Source of the DNA: Geosiphon pyriformis
Taxonomy: Eukaryota; Glomeromycota; Glomeromycetes; Archaeosporales; Geosiphonaceae
DNA: 64,000 nt
Direction of reading: 5' to 3'
Assembly (NCBI GenBank): GCA_016748015.1
Contig: JAAOMT010000198.1
Location: forward strand, 424,894 to 488,893
Every line of letters begins with the position of its first letter. Position 1 is the stretch's first letter. A program made the position numbers and the translations under genes. The notes below the pieces were generated by a model, which worked only from the letters and a program-made list of their open reading frames with translations, was not told the origin of the DNA and ran no database searches. This document shows, in pieces, positions 22,742 to 33,030 of this stretch.

Positions 22742-22753
22742 ATTTTTTTTTTA
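22736..22753 (-). other. L4 poly(A) tail (T run on +) and left target duplication
   Basis: On the plus strand AAGAATAT passes into a T run and TTATTAAG, i.e. on the minus strand the LINE ends CTTAATAAAAAAAAAAA. GAATAT here and GAATATTT at 29522-29529 are the two flanks. The exact length (6-8 bp) is uncertain because the T run merges with it. Confidence 0.7.
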
Positions 22754-22874
22754 TTAAGTTTAACAAATGAAGCCCAATTACTATTTAATACAATACAACT
22801 ATCTAAAGTTCTAAATTAAACATGATTCACGCTCTTGCTACATGTAACTAGCCACTCGGCCAATCAAGACTACA

Positions 22875-23621
22875 CTATGCAACTATATTTACCGTAACTT
22901 CACCAGCAGCACTAGCAAAAAACAAACGGCTACTACTTAAGCCAAAGCTGACTGCATAACCTCTACCTACTCCCAGTAAATGAGCAACACCACCTGAAAT
23001 TCTAGTGGGGAGACTCCAGACAACGTTACATAAAGATCCATCTACACCCAACAATTCACACTGCTCCATTTCTGCTCGAAGTTTTGAATTGGGTATCCAA
23101 ATCCGCTCCCTATGGCCAACAATCAGACTCCGAATAAACTCGACCAGACTTAACATTGCAAGCTTAGAATCCATAAAGAATGTCTTAGTCTCTGTTAGCC
23201 AATCATTCAACACTAAACTCTTGCACAAAGCTGTATATAGATCACCATCGAAAACAGAAAAAGCCAGAGACTACAGAACCGCAGACGATAATAAAGTAGC
23301 CCCAGTAAGAGATCTCCAAAGAGAGGAGTGCTCACACAAGATGCCCTGACGTGTCAAAAAATCCAAGCGACAAGTAAAACTATGATCAGAAAATTCCACC
23401 TTCCCGCAACATATACATGATACACTAGAATAATTTCGATTATACAAATGCTTCCTAACAGCCACTGGCAGCCTTCTGTGTAAAGCCTTCATCAAATATG
23501 TGTGCAAACTAACAGTGGTTCTGCTTGTATATCCAGCTGACATGTGAGAATCATGATGCCAGACTGATGCAGTACAAGACCAATTTATGTTCCCAATCCG
23601 TGAAAAATCCACAACGCTCAA
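22875..23621 (-). pseudogene. L4 ORF2 C-terminal region with Cys/His finger
   Basis: The frame from 23621 gives RIGNINWSCTASVWHHDSHMSAGYTSRTT, HRRLPVAVRKHLYNRNYSSVSCICCGKVEFSDHSFTC (a CX2CX7HX3C finger) and on to a break near 23271. The frame from 23228 continues MCKSLVLNDWLTETKTFF to the ORF2 end near 22875. L1 has the same finger near 9630. Likely role: RNA or DNA binding by the ORF2 protein. One frame change separates the two pieces. Confidence 0.75.
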
Positions 23622-23636
23622 ACCAGGTCCAAATTC

Positions 23637-24341
23637 CTATTGAAAATGCCTAACAGTATCATTTGCTATTCTAATAAAGCAGTGTGGCTTGCTGGAAATC
23701 ATCCTACCATCTGCTAATAAGAAATTCTCTTTGATGTTTGCTGGGAGAAAAAGTCCCGATGATGTGGCTGTATTAGCCAAACAATCAGCATGCTCATTAT
23801 CTAACACACCAGAGTAACTTTTTACCTTTGCCCAAATGACAGAAATGTTTTTACGTTTGACCAAATTGGCGATATGACGGTGCTCAACCCAGCATCTGTT
23901 GTGAAAATCTGGAGCCACCAAACTTGATTCAGCCTGACAAGCATCCAAGAAGACCTGGCTGTCAGAGAGAACTATAACATCCAAAAAAGCCAGAATGCAC
24001 TCAAGCGCTAATGCAATAGCCTGCATCTCCACTAGGGTAGATAACAACAGACTGTGAACCTCCACATCTACATGCAAACCCAGATCAGAAAAATATGTAG
24101 CAGCCCCTCTGACAGCATTAGAAGTACCAAAGTTTTTAACAGAACCATCAGTATAAACTGAAATCATCGGCAAAGAAGCATCTTTTAGACTAGAATGGAC
24201 AAAACTGAAGTGGTCTGTATCCAAAATGTCCAATTTAAAAGGAGACTCAACAGTGGGAGATGCACCCTTAACCAAACCACCATCCTTGACAAAACCCGAA
24301 ACCAGTGTAAACCACAAGGGAACTGGGCCTCTGGGATCCAA
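23637..24341 (-). CDS. L4 ORF2: RNase H segment
   Basis: Open for 234 codons. The RNase H core is at about residues 58-200: ISVYTDGSVKNFG (Asp), LVEMQAIALALECI (Glu), VIVLSDSQVFLDA (Asp) and VLDNEHADCLAN (final Asp). All four catalytic residues are present, unlike L1 and L7. It hydrolyses the RNA strand of the cDNA hybrid. The N-terminal part (WFTLVSGFVKDGG) belongs to the RT-RNase H connection. It ends at a TAG at a Gln position (FQ*), then EFGPGLSV continues towards the C-terminal finger. Confidence 0.85.
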   Translation of the reverse strand: MDPRGPVPLWFTLVSGFVKDGGLVKGASPTVESPFKLDILDTDHFSFVHSSLKDASLPMISVYTDGSVKNFGTSNAVRGAATYFSDLGLHVDVEVHSLLLSTLVEMQAIALALECILAFLDVIVLSDSQVFLDACQAESSLVAPDFHNRCWVEHRHIANLVKRKNISVIWAKVKSYSGVLDNEHADCLANTATSSGLFLPANIKENFLLADGRMISSKPHCFIRIANDTVRHFQ

Positions 24342-24347
24342 ATGCTT

Positions 24348-24824
24348 TCAACGGCGAAAATTCTTCCAATCAAAACATTTCCCATAACTGTTTAGCAATT
24401 GGTCCGCAAACATGATCCCAAAACGCTTCAGCAATCTGCAAACCTGGAGATACATTGTCTGGCCCAAAATATCCAGAACAGGAAAACCTCTCTTAAGACA
24501 AAAAGCATTGGGTAAACTATTAGCTAGGGAAACTTCATTACATAGAAAAATTTTTGTGACACCAGCCAAAAAATTGTTTATCAGGTTGACCATTAACTTT
24601 ACAGAAGATCGAAGAGGGTTTCGAGGAACCCAGCCTAAAACCTGCAAGTCCATTGACCTATGTCTGAACAGTTGGCCCAATACTCCACCGTCATTAGCAA
24701 ACTGTAACATTGATAAGACTTTTGCTTCTGCTTGAACTTGCTCAAAGGGCTTCAAATTGTACAAGAAAGGATGATGTACTGCCTTGTTAGGAAAGTCTCT
24801 AAGCAGACTGGCCTTAAACCTCAA
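24348..24824 (-). CDS. L4 ORF2: RT-RNase H connecting segment
   Basis: 158 open codons downstream of the RT: RFKASLLRDFPNKAVHHPFLY, PFEQVQAEAKVLSMLQFANDGGVLGQLFRHRSMDLQVL, a leucine-rich stretch and RLLKRFGIMFADQLLNSYGKCFDWKNF. The equivalent in L1 lies at 8150-8500. It has no catalytic motif of its own and probably forms thumb and linker. A stop near 24846 separates it from the RT (EK*NHVIRKGLRFK). Confidence 0.7.
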   Translation of the reverse strand: MRFKASLLRDFPNKAVHHPFLYNLKPFEQVQAEAKVLSMLQFANDGGVLGQLFRHRSMDLQVLGWVPRNPLRSSVKLMVNLINNFLAGVTKIFLCNEVSLANSLPNAFCLKRGFPVLDILGQTMYLQVCRLLKRFGIMFADQLLNSYGKCFDWKNFRR

Positions 24825-24845
24825 CCCCTTTCTAATTACATGGTT

Positions 24846-26048
24846 CTATTTCTCGCATGTGCTCCTACTGACAAAGCTGAATTGAGTCCTATATTCTACT
24901 ATGGGCTGTAAAACAGCTGATACCAAATAAGAGAACTGCTTGTCTGTGATAGCTTTGCGCAAAACCATGGACGAGAAAAACTTGACATCTGAATTTGCCT
25001 TCTTTAGACTTGAACCAGAAAGACTCTTGGTCAACAGAAAGATACCTAAATACCAATAAGCTTTACCAGCCTTTGCAATTGAAATTGGAGACCCGCTTAC
25101 TTCCAAGAAGATGTTGCTAGATCTTGGATTAATAAAAATGGCAATTGTCTTCTCAGTATTAATTGATATATCCATTAACCCAAAAAATTTACTAGCAATG
25201 TTTAAAATATTCTGCATTACTGTAAAACAATTGCCAACCCAAATGGTATCATCTATGAAAGCACCAGCAAACAAATAGGAAGTCAAATCAGTGTTTGATT
25301 CAATTCTGCCCGTCCTGGCTACAAATTTGGAATCAACTCGATATCCAAAAACTAACTCATGTTTTTTCACTTTGCACAAAAGAAGAGAAAAAACTTCACC
25401 CTGGTTCAGACCGTCATGTACTTTATAGCTCTTAGACAGACCAAAGTCCGTCATAACTCTGTTTGTGCAGCCATTGTGAATACTACCAAAAAACCTGATG
25501 AATTTTTCACACATCTTAATTCTCTTCAGACTACTTTTCAAATGTGACCAATCCACTGAGTCATAAGCTTTGCGCATGTCCTGAAGTACTAACCAAAGTT
25601 TCCTACCTTTTTCCAAAGTGTTTTCTATAACAGATCTAACAACAAAGATAGGGGACTGAGTAGAAGTGCCTTTCAGCACTAAAAAATTGTCTCCATGCAG
25701 AATGTTGTGTGTGCTGCAAACTTTCAAAATGCGATCAGATAGAATTTTTGAAAGAATCTTCCTAGAGGTCTCAATGAGAACAATTGGCCTGGTGTTCATC
25801 AGAACTCCATCCCACTCATAAGGTTTCAGAATCATGGATATCCAGGCCTCTCTCCAGGCATTCGGAACAAATTCATATACCAAGCATAAGTTGAGCAGGT
25901 GCAAAAAAAGGACCAAAACAGACTCATCACAGTGTTTCCACATCTCATTAGAGATACCAGACAAACCAGCAGCTTTGCCATCCGGAAGATTTTTTACCAC
26001 CAACAAAAATTCACCAAAATCAATTTGCTTCATCATGTCAGAAAACAC
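24846..26048 (-). CDS. L4 ORF2: reverse transcriptase
   Basis: 400 open codons. Order: LVVKNLPDGKAAGLSGISNEMW, PNAWREAWISMILKPYEWDG, RPIVLIETSRKILSKILSDRI, LVLQDMRKAYDSVDWSHLKSSL (first catalytic Asp), DGLNQGEVFSLLL and AGAFIDDTIWVGN. The active-site box is FIDD. After SLLL about nine codons (WRIFYDPLL in L1) are missing in frame, near 25380, which would disturb the palm. Then STKSLSGSS and KAITDKQFSYLVSAVLQPIVEYR. It primes on nicked target DNA and copies LINE RNA. Confidence 0.9.
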   Translation of the reverse strand: MFSDMMKQIDFGEFLLVVKNLPDGKAAGLSGISNEMWKHCDESVLVLFLHLLNLCLVYEFVPNAWREAWISMILKPYEWDGVLMNTRPIVLIETSRKILSKILSDRILKVCSTHNILHGDNFLVLKGTSTQSPIFVVRSVIENTLEKGRKLWLVLQDMRKAYDSVDWSHLKSSLKRIKMCEKFIRFFGSIHNGCTNRVMTDFGLSKSYKVHDGLNQGEVFSLLLCKVKKHELVFGYRVDSKFVARTGRIESNTDLTSYLFAGAFIDDTIWVGNCFTVMQNILNIASKFFGLMDISINTEKTIAIFINPRSSNIFLEVSGSPISIAKAGKAYWYLGIFLLTKSLSGSSLKKANSDVKFFSSMVLRKAITDKQFSYLVSAVLQPIVEYRTQFSFVSRSTCEK

Positions 26049-26090
26049 ACCATCATCAACATAATTAAGAGGAGAAAATTGTTCTTGCCA

Positions 26091-26630
26091 TCAAGAAGAC
26101 ATTGAAAGTTTAACTGCATGTTTTCTGGTCCAATTCTCCATAATCAAATCTACTCTGCCTTTGACCAAATAAGGCTCCAATATCAAATCTCCATTATCAA
26201 TCAGATGGTCCAGCATAACTTTTCTGAAAGGCTTCTCTAACACACTCTTGATCATTTGATCTTTGTTGTCTACAAAAGCTTCCATATGCTTTTCAATAAC
26301 TGCCCGGATTTGTGAGTCCTCGAAAGCTTTAAATTCCAAAAACTTGCGAGACCTATACAATTTTCTAAAACTTGCTAGTGATTGTTCAACCAATACTCTG
26401 TTATGACCATTGCCCAAGGAACTCTTAAATATTACAGTCTGGTCAAAGTCCAAATCGACCCACTTATCAACCAAAAACTGAAATCTAATCATATTGCCTG
26501 TTTTGTAAACATCCAAAATTTTTGCAACCAAAATTTTCAACCTGTGAAACCTAGAAGATGTAGCTGTCTTGACCGACCCAACATCTCTAGACCATGTTTT
26601 CATGAGAGTGGCCTCTGCTGCAGAGCACAC
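26091..26630 (-). CDS. L4 ORF2: endonuclease-RT linker
   Basis: 179 open codons: MCSAAEATLMKTWSRDVGSVKTATSSRFHRLKILVAKILD, FDQTVIFKSSLGNG, KAFEDSQIRAVIEKHMEAFVDNKDQMIKSVLEKPF and VKGRVDLIMENWTRKH. Such helical linkers with a core ahead of the RT are usual in this LINE type. It ends with a stop just before WQEQFSPL and the RT. Preceded by LNSICRQAAKEKWKYRVSD after a stop at 26817. Confidence 0.7.
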   Translation of the reverse strand: MCSAAEATLMKTWSRDVGSVKTATSSRFHRLKILVAKILDVYKTGNMIRFQFLVDKWVDLDFDQTVIFKSSLGNGHNRVLVEQSLASFRKLYRSRKFLEFKAFEDSQIRAVIEKHMEAFVDNKDQMIKSVLEKPFRKVMLDHLIDNGDLILEPYLVKGRVDLIMENWTRKHAVKLSMSS

Positions 26631-26816
26631 TATTAGACAAAGAAGTGTCTACATTCCGTTGATATTACCACTAGAGCCGTGGAGTTCAAAATCACCAGCA
26701 GCCTTTGAAGCAGCAGCCAATGATGCATCCCCAAACTTTTTCCAGATCTTGCCACTGACATCACTAACTCTGTATTTCCATTTTTCTTTTGCGGCCTGCC
26801 TGCATATCGAATTAAG

Positions 26817-27430
26817 CTAAGAACTGAGAAAGCCCTTTAAACCAATGTTCACTAACACAGCCAAGTGGTCAGAATCAAAAAATTCAGCCAAACATGACAC
26901 ACCCTGGTTAAAAAAAGAACTGTAAAGACCATCACTAACTAATATAAAGTCTATGCACTTATGAACACCCCTTGAATTGGACCACATGGGAAACCTGTGC
27001 AAAAAAGAACTATATAAAAAATCAAACAAACCCAAATCCAGACATTTCTTGAAGCTTGCACTGCAGCCAGAATCATTTTTATTAAAGTCGCCACCAAAAA
27101 CAACAAAAGTACTGCCATTTAAAGCCTCAGCCACCATTAAATTGACAACATAAGAGTGAGCCAGTCTTTTTTCCAAGGTGGCACCTGCATATAAGCCCAA
27201 AACTGTCACTGAAAGTTTATTTTTGAAAAGCAATTTCACAGAGATGAGCTGGCCGGACACCTCAGAAATCTTGCACACATGCTTTGCCAGAGACATATCT
27301 ATAATTATGGCAACTTCTGCATCCAAATAACCAGACTCCAAACCAGAGGTAAACACCCGAATACCATCAAATTTGTTTATAATTCAAGAACAGACCTTTT
27401 CTTTCAACTTTGTTTCAATAACCACAGAAA
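26817..27430 (-). CDS. L4 ORF2: APE-type endonuclease
   Basis: Begins at the NMRGMNNPAKQEDIVRW block (near 27505) and VIETKLKEK (Glu), broken by a TGA at 27390 where Trp is expected (VCS*IINKFDG), then open for 179 codons: SVTVLGLYAGATLEKRL, FVVFGGDFNKND (GDxN), HKCIDFILVSD and FFDSDHLAVLV. All key residues (Asn, Glu, Asp, Asn, Asp, His) are present, in contrast to L1 where the last His is lost. It nicks A/T-rich target DNA. Confidence 0.87.
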
Positions 27431-27527
27431 TCATGTTACCTGCATTTTTGTGCCATCTAACAATATCTTCCTGCTTGGCAGGATTGTTCATGCCCCTCAT
27501 ATTGAGCCACTTTCCAAACCAAGTCAA

Positions 27528-29372
27528 TCATTGGGAAGAAGAAGATGTCTGAAAACCCAAACCAGTGCACAACTGATCTAACTTCCTCAGAATTGCACCA
27601 ACAAAAGCATCAAGAGCCACCAACTTGGATTCCAGAGAATCCACCTTAGAGGTCAAAACTTTTGAACTACTTGACCCCAAATTCGAACCAATGAGAGGAA
27701 GCAAAAGTGCCACCACAGGATCATGTAAGGTATCATCCAAAATCATATCAAAACTGGTAGTCACTGAAACATCCAAAATACCCAAAGAAGAAAGAGGGGG
27801 GGCAAAAGGCACCAGATTTATACTGCCGAGTCTGTACACAATACCAGAGATCTGATCATGTAGAAGCTCCAAGGAATGTTCCAAGGACGCCAAATGGGCA
27901 TTCAAAGAGGAGTTGTCATTCTTCAACAAAGAAGGACCACCACCCAAATTAGAGACGCCAAGAGAGAAGGCACCAGAACCAAAACCAGAACCAGAAAAGG
28001 AACCACCAGAAAAGGATGCAAGAGACACCACTTGGGCTCATGACTTGCCACCAAAAGCAGCAGGACGAGAGATAGGAACATTCTTTTTTGCGTACAGCCT
28101 GGCCAGCTGGAGATGATTGGCATTGGAGGCAGGTTTTCTAGATGAAGATGGGAACTCGGGAGATGACACATTTGAAGCGTCACATTCAAGAGCCAAATGA
28201 CCAAGACACCCACACTTTCCGCAACGAACCAAATCAAATCTGGCCCATGAAAGCCAAACACCACCAAGAATAGGCTCAGTAAGAAAGACCAAATTCAAAT
28301 CATCAGTGGACTCAAAACACACCACGATACAACAAAACCTATTGCCAGTTTCCAATGAGCAATTAATAACACAAGTTTTCCCACCAACTTTATTTAAAAG
28401 AGTACCAAAATTATGTGCAGTTGTCCCCATCAGCAAAGTAAACAGAAGCACTCTATAGCAATCCCTTGATGCCCAGACATTATGATCTCCCACAGCTCTA
28501 GCAACATGCACTGAGTCTTTCCCGATTAGGAATAACCACTTTGAGGCTAACTAATCAGCTTGACTAGATTTGGCAAACTCCACCACAGCCTTTTGCCACA
28601 TTCCGATCAACTGAATTCTGATTGACTTAATTTCTCCAAATTCAGATACTGTGGCGATGATCATATCCTTTGGCGTATCCATGGGAATTTTTTTTAACAC
28701 CACAGCCCAATCTGAATGCATTCCTTGTTTTTTGAAATTGGTGTTTACGACAATTTCTTTTTCTCTGGCCAATGATACAGCCACTTCCATGCTCTCTTCT
28801 GAAGTAAATGTTGATCGGATAATCCCTTCAAACTTTGAGAGAGTAGTGGCTTTCCCAAAACCATTGACCAAAGAAAAAATTTTCCTGATTACTTGAGTTT
28901 TTGCTGTTGCTGATTTGCCCTCCACTGCCAAAAGATTAATATCCAAAGCAAATGATTTCTTGACTGATACTTCTACAGGAACCTTGACAATCTTTGGGTC
29001 CACTCATTTTCTATCCAGAGAGATAGGTACACAAGGAAGGAGAACAACTTCAACATCATTCATTGCAAAGTTGGGAGATTTAAGTGGGGATCCAAATACA
29101 GCACCAGTATTGACACATTTTGCTTTAGGAGTATTAGCAGCTGAACCGAAAGGGGATTCACCATAGAAACCAGACATACTGGCATCATCATCATCACCAG
29201 AAAGACTGTTCACATCAGAAAACACATTGCCACCAGAACCAGACTTGTTCAAAAAGATATTTTTTTCATCACCTGAGTGTTTGACATTCCCAATCACAAC
29301 TTTTTTCTTTTGCGAGAATGAACCACCAGCAAGACCATGGAGAGCACCTCTAGGAGCCTTCTTTTTAGACAT
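27528..29372 (-). pseudogene. L4 ORF1: RRM-like and CCHC nucleic-acid-binding protein
   Basis: ATG 29372 gives MSKKKAPRGALHG; an upstream in-frame ATG lies at 29447. Order: Lys- and Gly-rich N-terminus, an acidic Ser stretch (SLSGDDDDASMSG), an RRM-like segment (WAVVLKKIPMDTPKDMIIATVSEFGEIKSIRIQL, AVVEFAKSSQAD), a CCHC knuckle (DLVRCGKCGCLGHLALEC), a Ser/Gly-rich part and a coiled-coil-like end (LESKLVALDAFVGAILRKLDQL). It ends TGA near 27527, close before ORF2. Two stops interrupt it: TGA at 29001-29003 (Trp: RK*VDPK) and TAG near 28550 (Gln), plus a frame change near 28030. Confidence 0.85.
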
Positions 29373-29521
29373 ACTGCCACCAGAAACAGCCTCCAAATCC
29401 ACAACGAAGGGGTTATTAGGTAAAGAAATGATGAAATGAACTAACAAAAGAGATTAAAAACTTCTTTTTCAAAAAATGCACTTTTTGAGAATTTTTGGAG
29501 GTAAGAGAGAAAGAAGTTTTT

Positions 29522-29812
29522 GAATATTTAATCAAGAAATAATACAACAGATTAAAGACTTTATTAGAAAAAAACAAATTTTATATTATATATTAAAACA
29601 ATATACTAACTATACACTATATTTCAAGATTATACAAAAATACTACTATATACAAAATAGAAACAATAATTATTAACTAGTAGAAAAAAATGACTAATTT
29701 TTAATATAAAGACATAAAAACCAAAATTAAACAAACAGTATTAGAAAAAAAAGTAATAAACTTAATTTAAAATAAGAATTTTAATAAAGCTCAATATTAA
29801 AGAAGAAAATAA
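29522..29812 (+). pseudogene. G4: end of ORF3 and polypurine tract
   Basis: Resumes G4 after L4. GAATATTTAATCAAGAAATAAT aligns with G1 3335-3360 and the similarity runs, with many C-to-T and G-to-A changes, to GCTCAATATTAA (AQY stop) and AAGAAGAAAATAA in front of the LTR. No frame remains open. Confidence 0.75.
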
Positions 29813-30632
29813 TATTACTTATAGAAAAAGAATACAAGAAAAAGATAAAAAAAACAGATTATAAAATAAACCAATAAAAAAATAATAATTAATGAATAAG
29901 CATATTTTTAAAAATAAGCACATTTTTAAAAAGTAGCATAAAAAAAGAATAAAAATATGTAGAATCTTATATAACATAAATTATGTATATATAACAAGAG
30001 TATTAGAAGCAAAAAAAAGAAAATAAGAGCTAAAAACAAATAATTATTAAATATTTCTTTCTTTAAAAAATAGTTTTCTATAATTTAAAGTAAAATTATA
30101 TTTATATCAATAAAAATATTTATTACTATCCAATTCATGTTGTTATTGCTTGATTAAAAAATATTAATCACTTTTATATTATCAATAATTTATGTTGATA
30201 AAATTTGATACTTAACTACACTAAATCAATAGCTCTTAATTATAGGTATTTATGAAATACTAATTTCTTATTTCTTTTCTTATTTTCTTTTATTTATTTT
30301 TATTTTATTTCTTTGTTGTTTACTAATTAATTAAAAAATTAAGTACTAAAATATTGATGTTAAGAATAGTCTGATAAAAAACTTATAAAACAAAAGTAAA
30401 AACTTAAAAATAACTTATCAAAAGAATATAACTGCCAAATTAAATTGGCTATTATACTGAAGAAAAAAATTCATAAAAGAAACTATTAATTGAATTTTTG
30501 TTCATTATATAAAAAACTTAACCAAAACTTTCAGATTACAAAATTTTCAGAAATTATTATTATCAATAGCTATTGAATACTAAATTATAAGTTTGTTATT
30601 TATTTTAACATTCTAAATAATTACTTATAACA
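29813..30632 (+). repeat. G4 3' LTR (820 bp), extremely AT-rich
   Basis: Starts TATTACTTATAG after the purine tract and ends ACTTATAACA. Sequence order matches the G1 LTR (GAGTATT-AGAAGC after a TATA-like ATGTATATATAAC near 29985, then CAATAGCTCTTAATTATAGG, and TTTCTTTATTTTGTTG-like T-rich part), but almost every C and G that could change by transition has done so. It is the most degraded LTR in the window. Confidence 0.78.
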
Positions 30633-32871
30633 ACAGTATAAACTATTTTTTTATTTTCAAATTTTTTTGTTATTTTTTAAAAAAAATAGTGATTAAAATA
30701 TTTATAAAACTGATCTTATATATTAAATTTTTACTAATTTAATTTACTTATTAAAGTTAAATTATTTTTTTGATTATTTTATTGTTATATAATACTGTTT
30801 TTTTTGTTATTTATTAATTTGTTAATCTAACCATAATAGTATGATTAAAAATATATTAAATATAAGAATTAAATTATTAGTAATTGTTTTTAATAGTACA
30901 CTAGTATATATTATTACAAGATAAATATTATATTATTTTTTTTTAAAAATTTATATTGAATTATTATTTTAAACAAATATTAATTATAATTGTAATTTCC
31001 AAAAATTGTTTTTTTTTGTGTTTTACTTATTAATATAATTTTATTATAAATAATATATTTAAAAAATTTAAAAAATTTAAAATTGTATTAAATCAAGCAA
31101 TAATAATAGTCAGTTATTTTAATATTACAATTTATTTATATTTTATTGAAAAGTTTTAAAAAATACAAAAACAAGTATATTTAAATTATATTATCTTGAT
31201 TTATTTAAATAATACTTATTAGAATTTTTATTTTTATTGCTTAAAAGTCTAATAAAATCTTATCAAGCTTTAAAAGTAAATATATAATTATAGATTTATT
31301 AATTTAATTAAACTTTTAATTTAACATTAAATTTTTTAAAAATTTAATTATTATTTATAAATTACTTTTAAATTTTATAACTAATCAAATTAATCTTTAA
31401 CTTATTTTAATAAATTTTATTTGTTACAAAATATAATATTGATTTTGCTTAATAATAATTTTTAACAATTAATAATACAACTGTATTTTTTGTTTTTTTT
31501 TTATTATAAAGCTCTTAACAAATTACAATTAAATATTATTTATTTTTATAAAGTATTATAAATTTAAATTAAAATTTAACACAATATATAATTTAACAAT
31601 TAGAGCAAAAATAAAAGCAATAAAAACAACTATTATTATTATTAACTTTTTTTTTAAATCCAAATATTTATGATACATAATTTAAAACTAATACTAAAAA
31701 TTTAAACTTTATATATTTTATTTAATTTATTATCTATTATAAGATCTAATTTAAATATTAGCCAATTTATATTTTGTTTAAGCTAAAAATATATAAAAAC
31801 AAATTTATTTCTTTGATTTTATAATATATAAACAATTTAATATATTATTTATTAATAAGATTGTTAATAAGTTTATTAATAAGCCTATTAATAAACTAAA
31901 TAAATATAAAATAGATAATAAACAAGATAAATTACAAGATATTAAACTATTAAATATAATAATACTTAATAATTGAGAAAATTAATTATATAACTAAAAA
32001 CAAATATTAATAAATAAAAAAATTACCAGATTAGAAAATAAAAAGACAAAATATAATAATAATAACAATATAAAAGATAATTTATTAAATAATTACAAAT
32101 ACTAAGCAATAAATAATAAAACAAAATAAAAACTAGATAATATATTTGGTTTATTGTTTTAAAAACCAAATTTTATAAATAATAACAATTAATTTTTGAT
32201 ATAATATATTATTTATTATGTTTATATTTTAATTGATTAATATTATATTAATTTTGGTAAAATAATTGTTTTAATAAAAGTTTTTATTAAAATTACTAAA
32301 ACTTTGAAAAAATCTGAATATTTAGTAAACTTTTAAAAGTTTAGTGCCAATACTAATTTATAATATTATAATCTTAATATTTATTTTATAATTAATTAAT
32401 TTAATAAAATAAAATAACAAAAAAAGAATTGCAAAAAATTATTATTAAAAAAAAAATTTAGTATTTTATTAATATAATTAAAAATTATTGTTTTAGTATA
32501 TTAAATTTAAATATATGTTTTTAATATTTGTTGTTTTTTTAAATAAAATATTAGAAATAAGTAATTTAATAATACAAACTATAATTTATAATTTTAATAA
32601 TTTTAATTAATAAATTTATTATAAATAATTAAGTTTTATTAAAGTATAATTATTTAATAAAAAAATTTGTTTTAATAATTAAATGTCTTTTTTTTAATAA
32701 TATTATTATATATACAGTCAAATTTTTATAAAAAACACAGTTGAAATAGACAAATTATATTTTATTTTAATAATTATTATTAAATAAACTATATTTATTT
32801 ATTAAATTAATCAATTATTATTATTATTATTATTATTATTAAAATATTAATTAATTATTATCTGAAAGAAA
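30633..32871 (+). other. AT-rich desert without a gene
   Basis: About 2.2 kb with hardly any G or C and no open frame of note on either strand. I see only A/T-rich simple sequence, a (TTA)n microsatellite at 32815-32840 and a Tc1/mariner-like terminus at about 32711-32790. Given its neighbours it is probably an ancient transposon remnant that has lost nearly all C:G pairs, but I cannot identify it. Confidence 0.6.
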
Positions 32872-33030
32872 TAACTTTTTTTCTTTTGTTTATCCCAAAT
32901 TCCCAAAAAAAAGCCAAAAAATTTTTCTGAAAAAAGTTTTTTTACCATTCAGCATGATAAATCCAAATTGTTTTTGCTTGATTACGAGACTACTATTGGC
33001 TCTAGTATTACTGTTCTGAACAAGTTTATC

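Larger units (their letters stand above)
22742..29521 (-). mobile_element. L4: full-length LINE, best preserved in the window
   Basis: About 6.8 kb on the minus strand, from a 5' UTR at 29521 through ORF1, ORF2 (endonuclease, RT, RNase H, finger) to AATAAA plus A run at 22742-22753. Flanks carry GAATAT(TT), and the G4 sequence on both sides joins perfectly when L4 is removed. It is visibly richer in G and C than its neighbours and its reading frames are long, so it arrived late. A few stops remain (Trp or Gln positions), plus an in-frame RT deletion. Confidence 0.92.

Noticed and set aside
23005-23349. Plus-strand frames within 22.9-29.4 kb as genes.
   Set aside because: They lie opposite the LINE L4 frames, which have clear domain motifs on the minus strand; the plus frames show none.
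30633-32871. A centromere or mitochondrial insertion as the source of the AT-rich stretch.
   Set aside because: No satellite periodicity and no mitochondrial gene motif can be seen; nothing supports either.
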